29,101 bases of DNA, taken from the NCBI GenBank assembly GCA_025363575.1, contig JANYDM010000038.1:1-29101 (forward strand). The letters are read 5' to 3'. Each line of letters opens with the position of its first letter. Position 1 is the first letter of the stretch. Of the stretch, positions 1 to 8,087 are shown one piece after another. The notes beneath the pieces were generated by a model. That model saw only the letters and a list, made by a program, of their open reading frames with translations, searched no databases and had not been told where the DNA came from. This DNA comes from Betaproteobacteria bacterium (GTDB lineage Bacteria > Pseudomonadota > Gammaproteobacteria > Burkholderiales > SG8-41). The position numbers and the translations under genes are program-made.

Positions 1-2
1 TC

Positions 3-125
3 TACCCATTCAACGCTTTCCGCTCACTGCTTGGCATTGCTGGCGACGTCACTGCGCCGACCTATGCTGAGCTTTATGCCAAAAAATCACGACCCACTAC
101 TACATCTAGTAGCCTTGGGAGCTAA
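3..125 (+). pseudogene. 3' end of an unrecognised reading frame cut by the window edge
   Basis: An open frame runs in from the left edge for 40 codons and stops with TAA at 123-125. The visible residues include the stretch AGDVTAPTYAELYAKKS, which looks more protein-like than the other frames over the same bases. The frame ends just before the IS1595-type transposase region. I do not recognise the family; the C-terminus of another transposase or of a host gene disrupted by the insertion element are both possible. Only the tail is visible, so no function is given. Confidence 0.25.
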
Positions 126-151
126 CCGGATAAGCACGGTAAAGCCTACCA

Positions 152-1301
152 ATGGCGGATTTTTTTTCATCTTTTCGCCTAAGATTGGGTGTCGCCTACC
201 TAAAAACAAAAAACTCGGCTTGAAAACTTATGCTCTGAAAGATACAGACCCCGTAGCCGTCCGAATATATCTTCACTCATGGACGATTTAACACGCCATG
301 ACTGCACTGCGGAATATGTCGGCGTTCTCGCGGTTGTTGTAGCGAAATTCAAACTCATTGACGTAGAGCTGAAGATACTTTTTGGAAACTTTGTGATAGC
401 TACCCATGATGCCGCGTTTCACCATCGCCCAGAACCCCTCAATGGTGTTCGTGTGAACCGCGCCATGCACATATTCCCCTGCGCTATGGTTGACCATGCC
501 AATGGGGTATTCAGTCCCGAGGCCGCGATAGGCGCGCGCTTCGTCGGTCGCCAGCAAGCTGACTTTGGTGGACACGGTTTCGCGCACAAACGCTTTGATA
601 GTTTCGCCATCCACGCTCTCGATCACGCGGGCAACCACGTTGCCCTTGCGGCTAACGGCGCCGGCCACAATCGCTTTGCCTTTGGTGCCGCTGCCGCCCT
701 TGCCATCCGGCCAGCGTTTGTTCTTGTGCTTGTTATGCGCCTTGCCGCCAATAAATGTCTCGTCTACTTCAACGTAGCCAATCAGTTTTTGAAACTCGGT
801 CTTGCCAAGTGCTGCGCGCACCTTGTGGCACATGAGCCACGCAGTTTTGTAACTGCCGAACCCCATGTAACGCATCACCTGAAGGGCGGAAATGCCCTTT
901 TTAGCCGTCAGCATCAGGTGCATGACCGTGAACCATTCCAACAGCGATTTGTTCGTGTTCTCGAAGATCGTATCGACCAAGACCGAGAACCGATAGCTGG
1001 TCGGTTTGGCGCAGTTGTAGCACTGCCAGTGGAATTCCATCGTGCCATGTTGCGTTGCTGTGAACCCACAGCGCGGGCAGCGGATAACTCCATCCGGCCA
1101 TCGGTTCTGCATCAAATACTTTTTGCAGGCCGCCTCATTCGGGAAGTATGTATCAAAGTCCTTGACGGACATTTGATGCACTCTGTAATGCAGTGTTTTA
1201 GCAGGCTTTTTTACGGTGTCGGTCATGGCTATCCCCTTATCGAGTGATGCCATTATGAGTTATACAAACCTACAAGTCAAGTACGGGATAATCGCCGCCA
1301 T
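152..1301 (-). mobile_element. IS1595-type insertion sequence, approximate limits
   Basis: The transposase must sit inside an insertion sequence, but the ends are not clear. The best terminal match I can see is ATGGCGG at 152-158 on the plus strand against the same word on the minus strand at 1295-1301, with only weak similarity further in. Both copies are preceded by AAAGC-like bases (141-145 and 1302-1306), but no clean 8-bp direct duplication is present. The limits are therefore tentative; an element of about 1.15 kb would fit the family's usual size. Confidence 0.3.
288..1226 (-). CDS. IS1595-family transposase (ISXO2-like, zinc ribbon plus DDE domain)
   Basis: Transposase of the IS1595 family, about 312 aa, which is full length for the group. 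Near the N-terminus a zinc ribbon is visible (CPRCG, then CYNC about 25 residues later), followed by the SLLEWFTVMHLML and KGISALQVMRYMG helices typical of the family. The catalytic domain shows YVEVDETFIGG (first Asp), LATDEARAYRG (second Asp) and TNTIEGFWAMVKRG (final acidic residue). I chose ATG at 1226 because AAGGGG lies about eight bases upstream; the in-frame ATG at 1253 has no ribosome binding site. The frame is intact, so the element could be active. It lies downstream of, and in the same direction as, the fatty-acid block, but has no functional link to it. Confidence 0.93.
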   Translation of the reverse strand: MTDTVKKPAKTLHYRVHQMSVKDFDTYFPNEAACKKYLMQNRWPDGVIRCPRCGFTATQHGTMEFHWQCYNCAKPTSYRFSVLVDTIFENTNKSLLEWFTVMHLMLTAKKGISALQVMRYMGFGSYKTAWLMCHKVRAALGKTEFQKLIGYVEVDETFIGGKAHNKHKNKRWPDGKGGSGTKGKAIVAGAVSRKGNVVARVIESVDGETIKAFVRETVSTKVSLLATDEARAYRGLGTEYPIGMVNHSAGEYVHGAVHTNTIEGFWAMVKRGIMGSYHKVSKKYLQLYVNEFEFRYNNRENADIFRSAVMAC

Positions 1302-1461
1302 AAAGCATCCACAGAATCTGTGGATAAGGTTGTGCAAAACTCATGTGTAGCTGCCGTGCAGGCTGATTGCGCCTCGCGCTCGGACAGATTGCATAAATAT
1401 TGGGCAGTATGCGCGCGGTCCATTGCTGCAACGCAAATAGTAGGGAGCATGCCGGTAGAAA

Positions 1462-3459
1462 TCACTTCAAAACGCGCACCAGATTGTTGAAATCGTCGGT
1501 CCACACGCGAAAGCCGGCCGGCACGACGATGGGCGTCGCCACGCTGAGTGCGCTGGCTTCGAGCAGTTTCCGATTGGCGGTCACGATGACCTGGTCGGTG
1601 CTGGCCGTCCAGCCTTCTATGCCTTCGTCATTGCCCGGAAAATCCGAAACCAGCACCGCGGTCAGGCCGAATTCGGCCGCCAGGCTGGCGACAATGGGCG
1701 CGATATTGATGAACCGGTTAGTGGCCTGGAACACGAGCACGCCGTCCGGCTTGAGATGGCGCAGGTAAATTTCCATCGCCTGCCGCGTTAACAAGTGCGT
1801 CGGGATCGAGTCGCCGGAGAAGGCGTCCATCGCCAGCACGTCAAACTGCTGGCCCGGCTCCCGCTCGAGGCTCAAGCGGCCGTCGCCGAGCACGATTTCT
1901 ATCGTGGCCGGCGTGTCGGAGATGAAGGTGAATTCGCGTTTTGCCACCTCGACGACCTGGGGATTGATCTCGTACAGCCGGAAGGTGTCGCCCTTGCGCG
2001 CGTAGGCGATGATGGAACCCGCGCCCAGGCCAATGACGCCCACTTTTCGCGGCGCGTCGGGCAGGCTCGCAAACGTCCTGCCATAGCCGCTGGTAACGCC
2101 GAAATAGCTGCTCGGCCGCATGTGGTATTCCGGGTCGAGCAGCTGTCCGCCGTGCATGATGCCGCCGTGCACGAGCGAGCGAAACGGCGCCGGATCGGTG
2201 TTGTCGCGTATTTTCAGCACGCTGTAGAAGTTGCGCATCATCAGGCGCGAATTGAAGATCTGGTAGTCGATCGCCTTGTCCGCGCTATAGGCGGTGCCGG
2301 CCACAACGCCTGCGGACGCCAGCATCGCCCACCATGCCATGTGGAACGTCCGGGAAAACAACAACAGCGAGCATGCGATCAGCCCGATCGCGAGTTCGAA
2401 ATACCCGCTCAACACGTAGGGCGCGACGAGGCCGACCAGCAGCCCGCCGATCGCGCCACCGAGGGAAATCATCAGGTAATAGCGTGTCAAATAGCGCGGC
2501 GCGGGTTTCAGCAGCACGAGCTCGCCGTGACAGAACATGCAGCACACGAAAAGCCCCGCCAGGTACATGGGCACCACGAGCTTGAGATTAAGCGAGTCCG
2601 AGTACCACGCCATGGCCGGCAGCAGGCCCGCCGCCAGGAGGAGGAATATGTCGCGCCGGTACCAGCGCGGGTGATCGAAGCACAGGATAAACGTCGCCAG
2701 ATATAGCGACAGCGGTAGTATCCACAAAAAAGGCAGCGACGCGACGTTCTGGCAGATATGGTTGGTAAACGCGAGCAGCAGGAACGAAGCCATCGCCGCA
2801 AGCACCAGCCATGTGAGCTGCTGCAGGGGGCGCGGCGGCGGCTCGACGGACTCCGCCGCGGCGGGCGCGACGGCGACCGCTTCGGCGCGCGCGCTGGTGA
2901 CTGCCGCATAGCCGCAGAGCAGCGCAAACAGCGCATAGCATACCGACCATGCGATGGACTGCGCGTGCGTGGAAACCCACGGCTCGACCAGCACGGGGTA
3001 GGCGAGCAGCGCCAGCAGCGACGCCAGATTCGACAATGCGAACAAACGGTACGGCACGACGTGAAAGCGCCGCGCAAACCACGCCTGCAGCAGCGGGCTC
3101 GTCGTCGACAATATGAAATAGGGCAGGCCGATCGTCAGCGCGAGCAGGCCGATAATGCGCCAGCTCGGATTTTCGTCGCCTTGCGGTTTCCACGCGGCGT
3201 CGGGCGTGATCGGCAGCACCAGCAGGCTGACGGCGAGCAATGCCACGTGCAGCGCCATCTGACGCTTAGGCGTCAGGCGCCGCGTGGTGAAGTCGGCATA
3301 CGCGTAGCCGACGAGCAGCACCATCTGAAAAAATACCATGCACGTGGCCCAGACTGCGGCCGAACCGCCGAACCACGGCAGGATCTGCTTGGCGATGATG
3401 GGCTGCACGAGGAACAGCAGGAATGCGCCGAGGAATATGGCGGCCGCGTAAAGAATCAT
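1462..3459 (-). CDS. Multi-spanning membrane protein fused to a spermidine-synthase-like domain
   Basis: A 665-residue fusion protein. The first two-thirds is strongly hydrophobic with many membrane segments, starting with MILYAAAIFLGAFLLFLVQP and resembling the transporter-like half of fused MFS/spermidine synthase proteins. The last ~200 residues form a Rossmann methyltransferase-like aminopropyltransferase fold: VIGLGAGSIIAYAR, RLYEINPQVVEVA, LGDGRLSLE, and DAFSGDSIPTHLLT. Classical spermidine synthases carry Asp in the V-E-I-D motif; here the equivalent reads YEIN, so true polyamine synthesis is doubtful. I chose ATG 3459 because the upstream extension is charged and low-complexity while the membrane segment starts here. 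It is the last gene of the minus-strand block, 117 bases after the chalcone-isomerase-like gene. Its role in lipid metabolism is unknown. Confidence 0.85.
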   Translation of the reverse strand: MILYAAAIFLGAFLLFLVQPIIAKQILPWFGGSAAVWATCMVFFQMVLLVGYAYADFTTRRLTPKRQMALHVALLAVSLLVLPITPDAAWKPQGDENPSWRIIGLLALTIGLPYFILSTTSPLLQAWFARRFHVVPYRLFALSNLASLLALLAYPVLVEPWVSTHAQSIAWSVCYALFALLCGYAAVTSARAEAVAVAPAAAESVEPPPRPLQQLTWLVLAAMASFLLLAFTNHICQNVASLPFLWILPLSLYLATFILCFDHPRWYRRDIFLLLAAGLLPAMAWYSDSLNLKLVVPMYLAGLFVCCMFCHGELVLLKPAPRYLTRYYLMISLGGAIGGLLVGLVAPYVLSGYFELAIGLIACSLLLFSRTFHMAWWAMLASAGVVAGTAYSADKAIDYQIFNSRLMMRNFYSVLKIRDNTDPAPFRSLVHGGIMHGGQLLDPEYHMRPSSYFGVTSGYGRTFASLPDAPRKVGVIGLGAGSIIAYARKGDTFRLYEINPQVVEVAKREFTFISDTPATIEIVLGDGRLSLEREPGQQFDVLAMDAFSGDSIPTHLLTRQAMEIYLRHLKPDGVLVFQATNRFINIAPIVASLAAEFGLTAVLVSDFPGNDEGIEGWTASTDQVIVTANRKLLEASALSVATPIVVPAGFRVWTDDFNNLVRVLK

Positions 3460-3552
3460 TTCGTAGTTCCGGTCGCGAAAAGCCGCGATTCTAGCAGGCT
3501 TGCGCGGGGCCGTACCCCCGCCGCCGTGAGGCAACAGGCAAAGGCATGCAGT

Positions 3553-3569
3553 GCGGGCGCGGCGCCCGC
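3553..3569 (-). other. GC-rich perfect inverted repeat just after the chalcone-isomerase-like gene
   Basis: GCGGGCGC and GCGCCCGC are separated by one base, starting eight bases beyond the stop codon of the 3577-4191 gene in the direction of transcription. In RNA it would fold as a 6-bp stem with a 5-nt loop. No U-tract follows, so it is not a standard intrinsic terminator; it may slow RNase decay or attenuate transcription into the next gene. The same arms (GCGGGC/GCCCGC, 5-nt loop) recur in the fadE leader at 15971-15987. Confidence 0.4.
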
Positions 3570-3576
3570 TCGATCT

Positions 3577-4191
3577 CTAGAACAGCTTGCCGGATTTGCC
3601 GAGCATCGCGTCGCGCAGCCGGCCATCGACCGGCTTGTCGCCGATCCAGATATGCAGCATCGCGCGGAAAAAATCTTCGCCCGGTATGGTGATGCGCTCC
3701 TGCGCGTCGATGGTCACGCGTGTCCCCACCTCAGGCAGGTAGTCAAGGTGCACCACGCTGCCCTTGTTGAGGATTTTGACCGTGCTCATCATGGTGTTCA
3801 AGTCGCGAATTCTTTTTTCGATCAGCGCCAGTTCGTGCGGCGATAGATTCGCCGCGAGTGCGTTATTCATCGACGAGATCAAATCCTGTGCGGTGACTTC
3901 GCTCGTGAGGATATGCATCGACACGCGTTTGGGGCCGGCGTCCGCGAATACCGCTTCGTTGTCGGTTTTTTTCTGCGTCAGGTAGAGGCAGCCGACGTAG
4001 ACCTTGAATAATGCGAATTTGTGCCGAACGCCGGCACCGTTCAGGACCAGCTCCGGTACGCCTTTCGCGAGCGTCACCTTGTCATCGATTTTTACGCCCT
4101 CGATTTCGGCCGCGCGGGCGGCGCAAAACCCGGCGCCAGCCGTCAGCAGGAGGACGACAGCCAGGATTCTCAGCGTGAAATGGTTAGACAT
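3577..4191 (-). CDS. Exported chalcone isomerase-like protein
   Basis: A 204-residue secreted protein of the bacterial chalcone isomerase-like family. Residues 1-28 are a signal peptide (hydrophobic ILAVVLLLTAGAGF, cleavage probably after ARA-A). The mature part shows the family's pattern: EIEGVKIDDKVTLA, LVLNGAGVRHKFALFKVYVGCLYL, a central helix, and GEDFFRAMLHIWIGDKPVD at the C-terminus. Most proteobacterial members are periplasmic proteins of unknown activity; plant homologues include fatty-acid-binding proteins, which would suit the setting, but that is inference. The gene lies 15 bases after the thiolase stop. No convincing Shine-Dalgarno precedes ATG 4191, so it may depend on translational coupling. 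Confidence 0.85.
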   Translation of the reverse strand: MSNHFTLRILAVVLLLTAGAGFCAARAAEIEGVKIDDKVTLAKGVPELVLNGAGVRHKFALFKVYVGCLYLTQKKTDNEAVFADAGPKRVSMHILTSEVTAQDLISSMNNALAANLSPHELALIEKRIRDLNTMMSTVKILNKGSVVHLDYLPEVGTRVTIDAQERITIPGEDFFRAMLHIWIGDKPVDGRLRDAMLGKSGKLF

Positions 4192-4206
4192 AGGAAGCGC
4201 AGTGTA

Positions 4207-5406
4207 TCAGAGCGCCTCGAACACGCCTGCGGCGCCCATGCCGGTGCCTATGCACATCGAAATCATTCCGTATTTCTTCTTCTGCCGGCGCATGCCGTGC
4301 ATGAGCGTCGCCGCGCGCACCGCGCCGGTTGCGCCCAGCGGATGCCCCAGGGCGATCGCGCCGCCGAGCGGATTGACTTTGGCGGGATCGAGCCCGAGGT
4401 CCTTGATGACAGCGAGCGACTGTGCGGCGAACGCCTCGTTGAGCTCGATCCAATCGATGTCGTCGAGCCTTAAGCCGACTTGCTGCAGCACTTTCGGAAT
4501 CGCCTTGACCGGCCCTATGCCCATGATCTCCGGCGGCACGCCGGCGACCGCGTAGCCCATGAAGCGTCCGAGCGGCGACAGGTTGAAGCGTTGCATCGCC
4601 GCCCCGCTCATCAGCACGACTGCGGCCGCACCGTCCGAGGTCTGCGAACTGTTGCCCGCAGTCACACTGCCCTTGGCCGCGAATACCGGCCGCAATTTCG
4701 CCAGGCCCTCCGGCGAGGTATCGCGGCGCGGGCCTTCGTCGTTCGTGGCAGTGCGGTGCCTGACCGCGAGCTCGCGCGATTCCAGGTCGGGCTGGCGGTC
4801 GACGATGTCGTACGGCGAAATCTCATCCTTGAATTCGCCGGCATCAGTCGCGCGCAGAGCGCGTCGATGGCTTTCGGCCGCGAACAAGTCCTGCTGCTCG
4901 CGCGAGATGTTCCACTGCTGCGCTACGTTCTCCGCCGTGATGCCCATGCCGTAGCCGATCGCGACGTTCTCGTCCTTGTCGAAGATTGCAGGGCTGAACG
5001 ATGGCTTGTTGCCGCCCATCGGCACCATGCTCATGCTCTCGGTGCCCGCCGCTACCATGATGTCGGCTTCGCCCAGGCGGATGCGATCGGCCGCCAGCGC
5101 CACGGCCTGCACGCCCGACGAGCAAAAGCGGTTGATCGTCATGCCCGACACCGTATTCGGGAACCCCGCGAGCAGCAGGCCGATGCGCGCGACATTCATG
5201 CCCTGCTCCGCTTCCGGCATCGCGCAGCCGACGATCACGTCGTCGATGATTTTGGTGTCGATGCCCGGGCATTGGCCAATCACGGATTTCAGCACGTGCG
5301 CGAGCATGTCGTCGGGCCGCGTGTTTTTGAACATGCCGCGCGGCGCCTTGCCGACGGGAGTGCGGGTGGCGGCGACTATGTAGGCGTCCTGGATTTGTTT
5401 GGTCAT
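4207..5406 (-). CDS. fadA: Acetyl-CoA C-acyltransferase (3-ketoacyl-CoA thiolase)
   Basis: Cleaves 3-ketoacyl-CoA with CoA to acetyl-CoA and a shortened acyl-CoA, the last step of a beta-oxidation cycle, in the cytoplasm. The 399-residue length is standard. All thiolase landmarks are present: nucleophilic Cys95 in NRFCSSG, NEAFAAQ near 323-329, His355 in GHPLGATG, and Cys385 in CIGTGMGAAG. ATG 5406 has GGAG eight bases upstream. It follows the FadN-type gene after a 99-base spacer filled by a large palindromic repeat. The pair forms a trifunctional-like module (hydratase/dehydrogenase plus thiolase) as in fadBA or fadNA operons. The symbol reflects function; the closest named orthologue cannot be settled by eye. 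Confidence 0.93.
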   Translation of the reverse strand: MTKQIQDAYIVAATRTPVGKAPRGMFKNTRPDDMLAHVLKSVIGQCPGIDTKIIDDVIVGCAMPEAEQGMNVARIGLLLAGFPNTVSGMTINRFCSSGVQAVALAADRIRLGEADIMVAAGTESMSMVPMGGNKPSFSPAIFDKDENVAIGYGMGITAENVAQQWNISREQQDLFAAESHRRALRATDAGEFKDEISPYDIVDRQPDLESRELAVRHRTATNDEGPRRDTSPEGLAKLRPVFAAKGSVTAGNSSQTSDGAAAVVLMSGAAMQRFNLSPLGRFMGYAVAGVPPEIMGIGPVKAIPKVLQQVGLRLDDIDWIELNEAFAAQSLAVIKDLGLDPAKVNPLGGAIALGHPLGATGAVRAATLMHGMRRQKKKYGMISMCIGTGMGAAGVFEAL

Positions 5407-5424
5407 CGCATTTCTCCGACATGC

Positions 5425-5507
5425 AGGATCGAGGATTGGGGATTGAAGATTGAATTACGCGGAGCGCGCCGTATTTTCTCAATCCTCAATCCCCGCTCCT
5501 CAATCCT
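5425..5507. repeat. Inverted heptamer repeat array forming a large imperfect palindrome
   Basis: The spacer between the FadN-type gene and fadA holds four 7-bp units of the form RGGATTG from 5425 to 5452, and four complementary units of the form CTCAATC from 5478 to 5505. The inner arms 5438-5454 and 5478-5494 pair over 17 positions with only two G-U pairs; pairing continues outward to 5425 and 5507 with few mismatches. The first unit in the transcript starts directly after the TAG stop at 5506-5508. No U-tract follows, so a role as RNA processing or stability element is more plausible than termination. Confidence 0.8.
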
Positions 5508-7998
5508 AGTTTCTCAGCGGCTTACCGGTTTTGAGCATCTGCTCGATACGCGCCTGCGTTTTCTCAGTCGCCAGCAGCTCCATGAAGTACTTGCGCTCGA
5601 GATCGAGCAGCCATTGCTCGTCAACGAGGCTGCCGGCGTCGACGTCGCCGCCGCACATCACGTCGGCGATTTTACTGCCGATCAGATAGTCATGGTCCGA
5701 AATGAACTTGCCCGCGTGCATGTTGGCGATGTAGGCCTTGATGGTCGCGGCCGCGGAGCGCCCCAGCACCGGTATGTCCCGTGGCTTCAACGGCGGGCGG
5801 TAGCCGGCTTCGGCCAGCGCGCGCGCCTCGGCCTTGGCGATCGCCAGCAGCTCGAAGCGGTTCATGACGACGCGGTCGGTTGCGCGCAGATAACCGATAT
5901 CCCGCGCGTGTTCGGCGCTGCGGCCGACCTGCGCCATTGCGACCGCCTCGAAGTATCTGCGCAGGAATGCAAACGCATCGCCGCCTTTCGCATCCTGCGC
6001 CGCGCGCAACGCAAATTCCTTGCATCCACCGCCGGCCGGCAGCAGGCCGACGCCGACCTCGACCAAACCGATGTAGCTTTCCAGAGTGGCGACCGCGCGG
6101 TCGCAATGCATGACGAATTCGCAGCCGCCGCCGAACGCGAAGCCGTCGACAGCGGCGACCGTAGGCACCATCGAATATTTGAGCTGCTGCGTCGTGAACT
6201 GGAACTGCTCGACCAGGTGCTCGACTTCCGCGAGCTTGCCGGCCATCAACTGGTCGGCCACGTTTAACGTCCGCGCCGCCTTCAATACGGCGGACTCTGC
6301 GGCCCGCTTGAATTTCTTGAACAGTGCGCCGGCCGCGGAAGGTTTGGACGGCTGGCCGCCCCCCGCGGGCGTCTTCTTGAGATTGGCGCCGACCGAAAAC
6401 GGCGGCTCGGTCTGCCAGATCACCAGCGCCGCGTAATTGCGCTCGGCCTCGTCGATCGCCTGCAGCACGCCGTCGAGGACATCGTCGCCAATGGCATGCA
6501 TGCGGCTCTTGAAGCTGACGATCGCGATATCGTCGCCCGTATGCCAGCAGCGCACCGCGCCGGTCTCGAATATCGTCTGCCCGTATTGCGCCTGCTCCCC
6601 CAAGACACGATCGGGAAACAGCTGACGCTTGTACACCGGCAGCGTCGAGCGCGGAACGTTGGATTTCGTAACCGGCGAAAAGGAACCCTCAGGCGCATGC
6701 ACGCCAGTGCGCTGCGGTTCGGTGACCCACGCCGGCAGCGGCGCCGCGGTCATCGTCTTGCCCGCCTTGATATCGGCATCTATCCATTGCGCGACTTCGC
6801 GCCAGCCGGCGGCCTGCCAGATCTCGAACGGCCCCTGGTTCCAGCCGAAGCCCCAGCGAATCGCAAGATCGAGATCTCGCGCGTTGTCGGCGATGTCGGC
6901 GAGATGCACCGCGCAATATTGAAAAGTATCGCGGAATATCGACCACAGGAATTGCGCCTGCGGATGGCTGGATGCGTGCAACTGCGCGAACTTTTCCGCC
7001 GGATTTTTATTCTTGAGAATCTCGACGATCGCTTCGTCGGCCTTGCCGCCCGACACCCGGTAGGTGCCCGACGCGACGTCAAGCACATGGATGTCCTTGC
7101 CGACTTTCTGGTAAACGCCGCGCTTGGTTTTCTGCCCGAGCGCCCCGCTGTCGATGAGCTTTTTCAGCCAATCCGGCGTTACGTAATATTTATGCCATGC
7201 GTCATCCGGCAGCGTGTCCGCCATGGTCTTGACGACGTGCGCGAAAGTGTCGAGCCCGACCACGTCGGCAGTGCGAAACGTCGCGCTTTTCGGGCGCCCG
7301 ATCAGAGGGCCTGTCAGCGCGTCGACCACGTCGAAGCCGAGGCCGAACTGCTGAGCGTGATGGATGGTTGCCAGCATCGAGAAAACGCCGACGCGGTTGG
7401 CGATGAAATTCGGCGTGTCCTTGGCACGGATCACGCCTTTGCCGAGCGTCGTCACGAGGAACTTCTCTAGATCGTCAAGCAGCGAGGGATCGGTGCGGTC
7501 GCACGCGATCAGCTCGACCAGGTGCATGTAGCGCGGCGGATTAAAGAAATGCACGCCGCAAAAGCGATGGCGCAGATTTTCGGGAAACGCCTGCGCCAGC
7601 GTGTTGATGGAAAGCCCTGACGTGTTGCTCGCAAAAATCGCATGTTCGCCGAGATGCGGGGCGACCTTGCGATAGAGGTCGGTCTTCCAGTCCATGCGCT
7701 CGGAAATGGCCTCGATGACGACATCGCACTCCTTGAGCAGATGGAGGTGCTGCTCGTAGTTCGCCGGTTGAATCAGCGCCGCTTTGCGGGCCACGGCGAG
7801 CGGGCTGGGTTCGAGTTTTTTGAGGTTGTCGATCGCCTTCAGGACATTGCCGTTGGGGTCACCCTCCTTGGCCGGCAATTCGAACAGCAGCGCCTCGACA
7901 TTGGCATTGACCAGATGGGCTGCGATTTGTGCGCCCATGACGCCGGCGCCCAGGACGGCGGCCTTGCGCACGATAAACGGTGATTGGTTCGATGGCAT
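5506..7998 (-). CDS. FadN-type 3-hydroxyacyl-CoA dehydrogenase / enoyl-CoA hydratase fusion
   Basis: A bifunctional beta-oxidation enzyme of about 830 residues: hydration of enoyl-CoA and NAD-dependent oxidation of 3-hydroxyacyl-CoA. The dehydrogenase comes first: GAGVMGAQIA (residues 17-26) is the NAD loop, ASNTSGLS and GVHFFNPPRYMHLVELI carry the catalytic His and partner Glu, and NFIANRVG marks the C-terminal dimer domain. The hydratase half follows from roughly residue 480 onward, with TVAAVDGFAFGGGCE and YIGLVEVGVGLLPAGGG containing oxyanion and acidic residues. This order is opposite to E. coli FadB and matches the FadN/HBD-ECH arrangement. ATG 7998 was chosen for its strong GGAGGGG seven bases upstream; the longer frame begins at a less likely start. 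It sits between fadL and fadA. Confidence 0.92.
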   Translation of the reverse strand: MPSNQSPFIVRKAAVLGAGVMGAQIAAHLVNANVEALLFELPAKEGDPNGNVLKAIDNLKKLEPSPLAVARKAALIQPANYEQHLHLLKECDVVIEAISERMDWKTDLYRKVAPHLGEHAIFASNTSGLSINTLAQAFPENLRHRFCGVHFFNPPRYMHLVELIACDRTDPSLLDDLEKFLVTTLGKGVIRAKDTPNFIANRVGVFSMLATIHHAQQFGLGFDVVDALTGPLIGRPKSATFRTADVVGLDTFAHVVKTMADTLPDDAWHKYYVTPDWLKKLIDSGALGQKTKRGVYQKVGKDIHVLDVASGTYRVSGGKADEAIVEILKNKNPAEKFAQLHASSHPQAQFLWSIFRDTFQYCAVHLADIADNARDLDLAIRWGFGWNQGPFEIWQAAGWREVAQWIDADIKAGKTMTAAPLPAWVTEPQRTGVHAPEGSFSPVTKSNVPRSTLPVYKRQLFPDRVLGEQAQYGQTIFETGAVRCWHTGDDIAIVSFKSRMHAIGDDVLDGVLQAIDEAERNYAALVIWQTEPPFSVGANLKKTPAGGGQPSKPSAAGALFKKFKRAAESAVLKAARTLNVADQLMAGKLAEVEHLVEQFQFTTQQLKYSMVPTVAAVDGFAFGGGCEFVMHCDRAVATLESYIGLVEVGVGLLPAGGGCKEFALRAAQDAKGGDAFAFLRRYFEAVAMAQVGRSAEHARDIGYLRATDRVVMNRFELLAIAKAEARALAEAGYRPPLKPRDIPVLGRSAAATIKAYIANMHAGKFISDHDYLIGSKIADVMCGGDVDAGSLVDEQWLLDLERKYFMELLATEKTQARIEQMLKTGKPLRN

Positions 7999-8050
7999 GG
8001 ATGCCCCTCCAGCGGAAGAGCGCAAATCTTAACATGCGGATGCCGGCGGC

Positions 8051-8078
8051 CTGCGCGGGCGCTCCGCGCGGCCGGCCG
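8051..8078 (-). other. GC-rich hairpin between fadL and the FadN-type gene
   Basis: CTGCGCGG (8051-8058) pairs with CCGCGCGG (8064-8071) around a 5-nt loop, with one G-U pair; the self-complementary word CCGGCCGG follows directly at about 8072-8078. It lies some 20 bases after the fadL stop in the direction of transcription. There is no run of U, so it would at most be a partial terminator or mRNA-end stabiliser in a polycistronic message. Confidence 0.35.
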
Positions 8079-8087
8079 GTCCTGGAT

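Noticed and set aside
31..291. 86-codon plus-strand frame at the left edge
   Set aside because: No ribosome binding site or family features; the alternative frame ending at 125 looks more coding-like.
279..1247. 322-codon plus-strand frame opposite the transposase
   Set aside because: Mirror of the IS1595 transposase, which has zinc ribbon and DDE motifs; the plus frame has none.
1307..1325. Perfect 8-3-8 palindrome containing a DnaA-box word (TTATCCACA at 1319-1327, minus strand)
   Set aside because: A single box and one degenerate partner, no AT-rich unwinding region, no dnaA/repA/parAB nearby; not enough for an origin. It may be chance or part of the insertion-element flank.
1277..1504. 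75-codon minus-strand frame between the transposase and the membrane fusion gene
   Set aside because: Overlaps the end of the fusion gene, no ribosome binding site, no family resemblance.
4480..6267. 595-codon plus-strand frame across the fadA/FadN-type region
   Set aside because: It lies opposite two well-supported genes, crosses their spacer repeat, and its translation is rich in Arg/His/Ala without any family motif, as expected for the antisense of GC-rich coding DNA.
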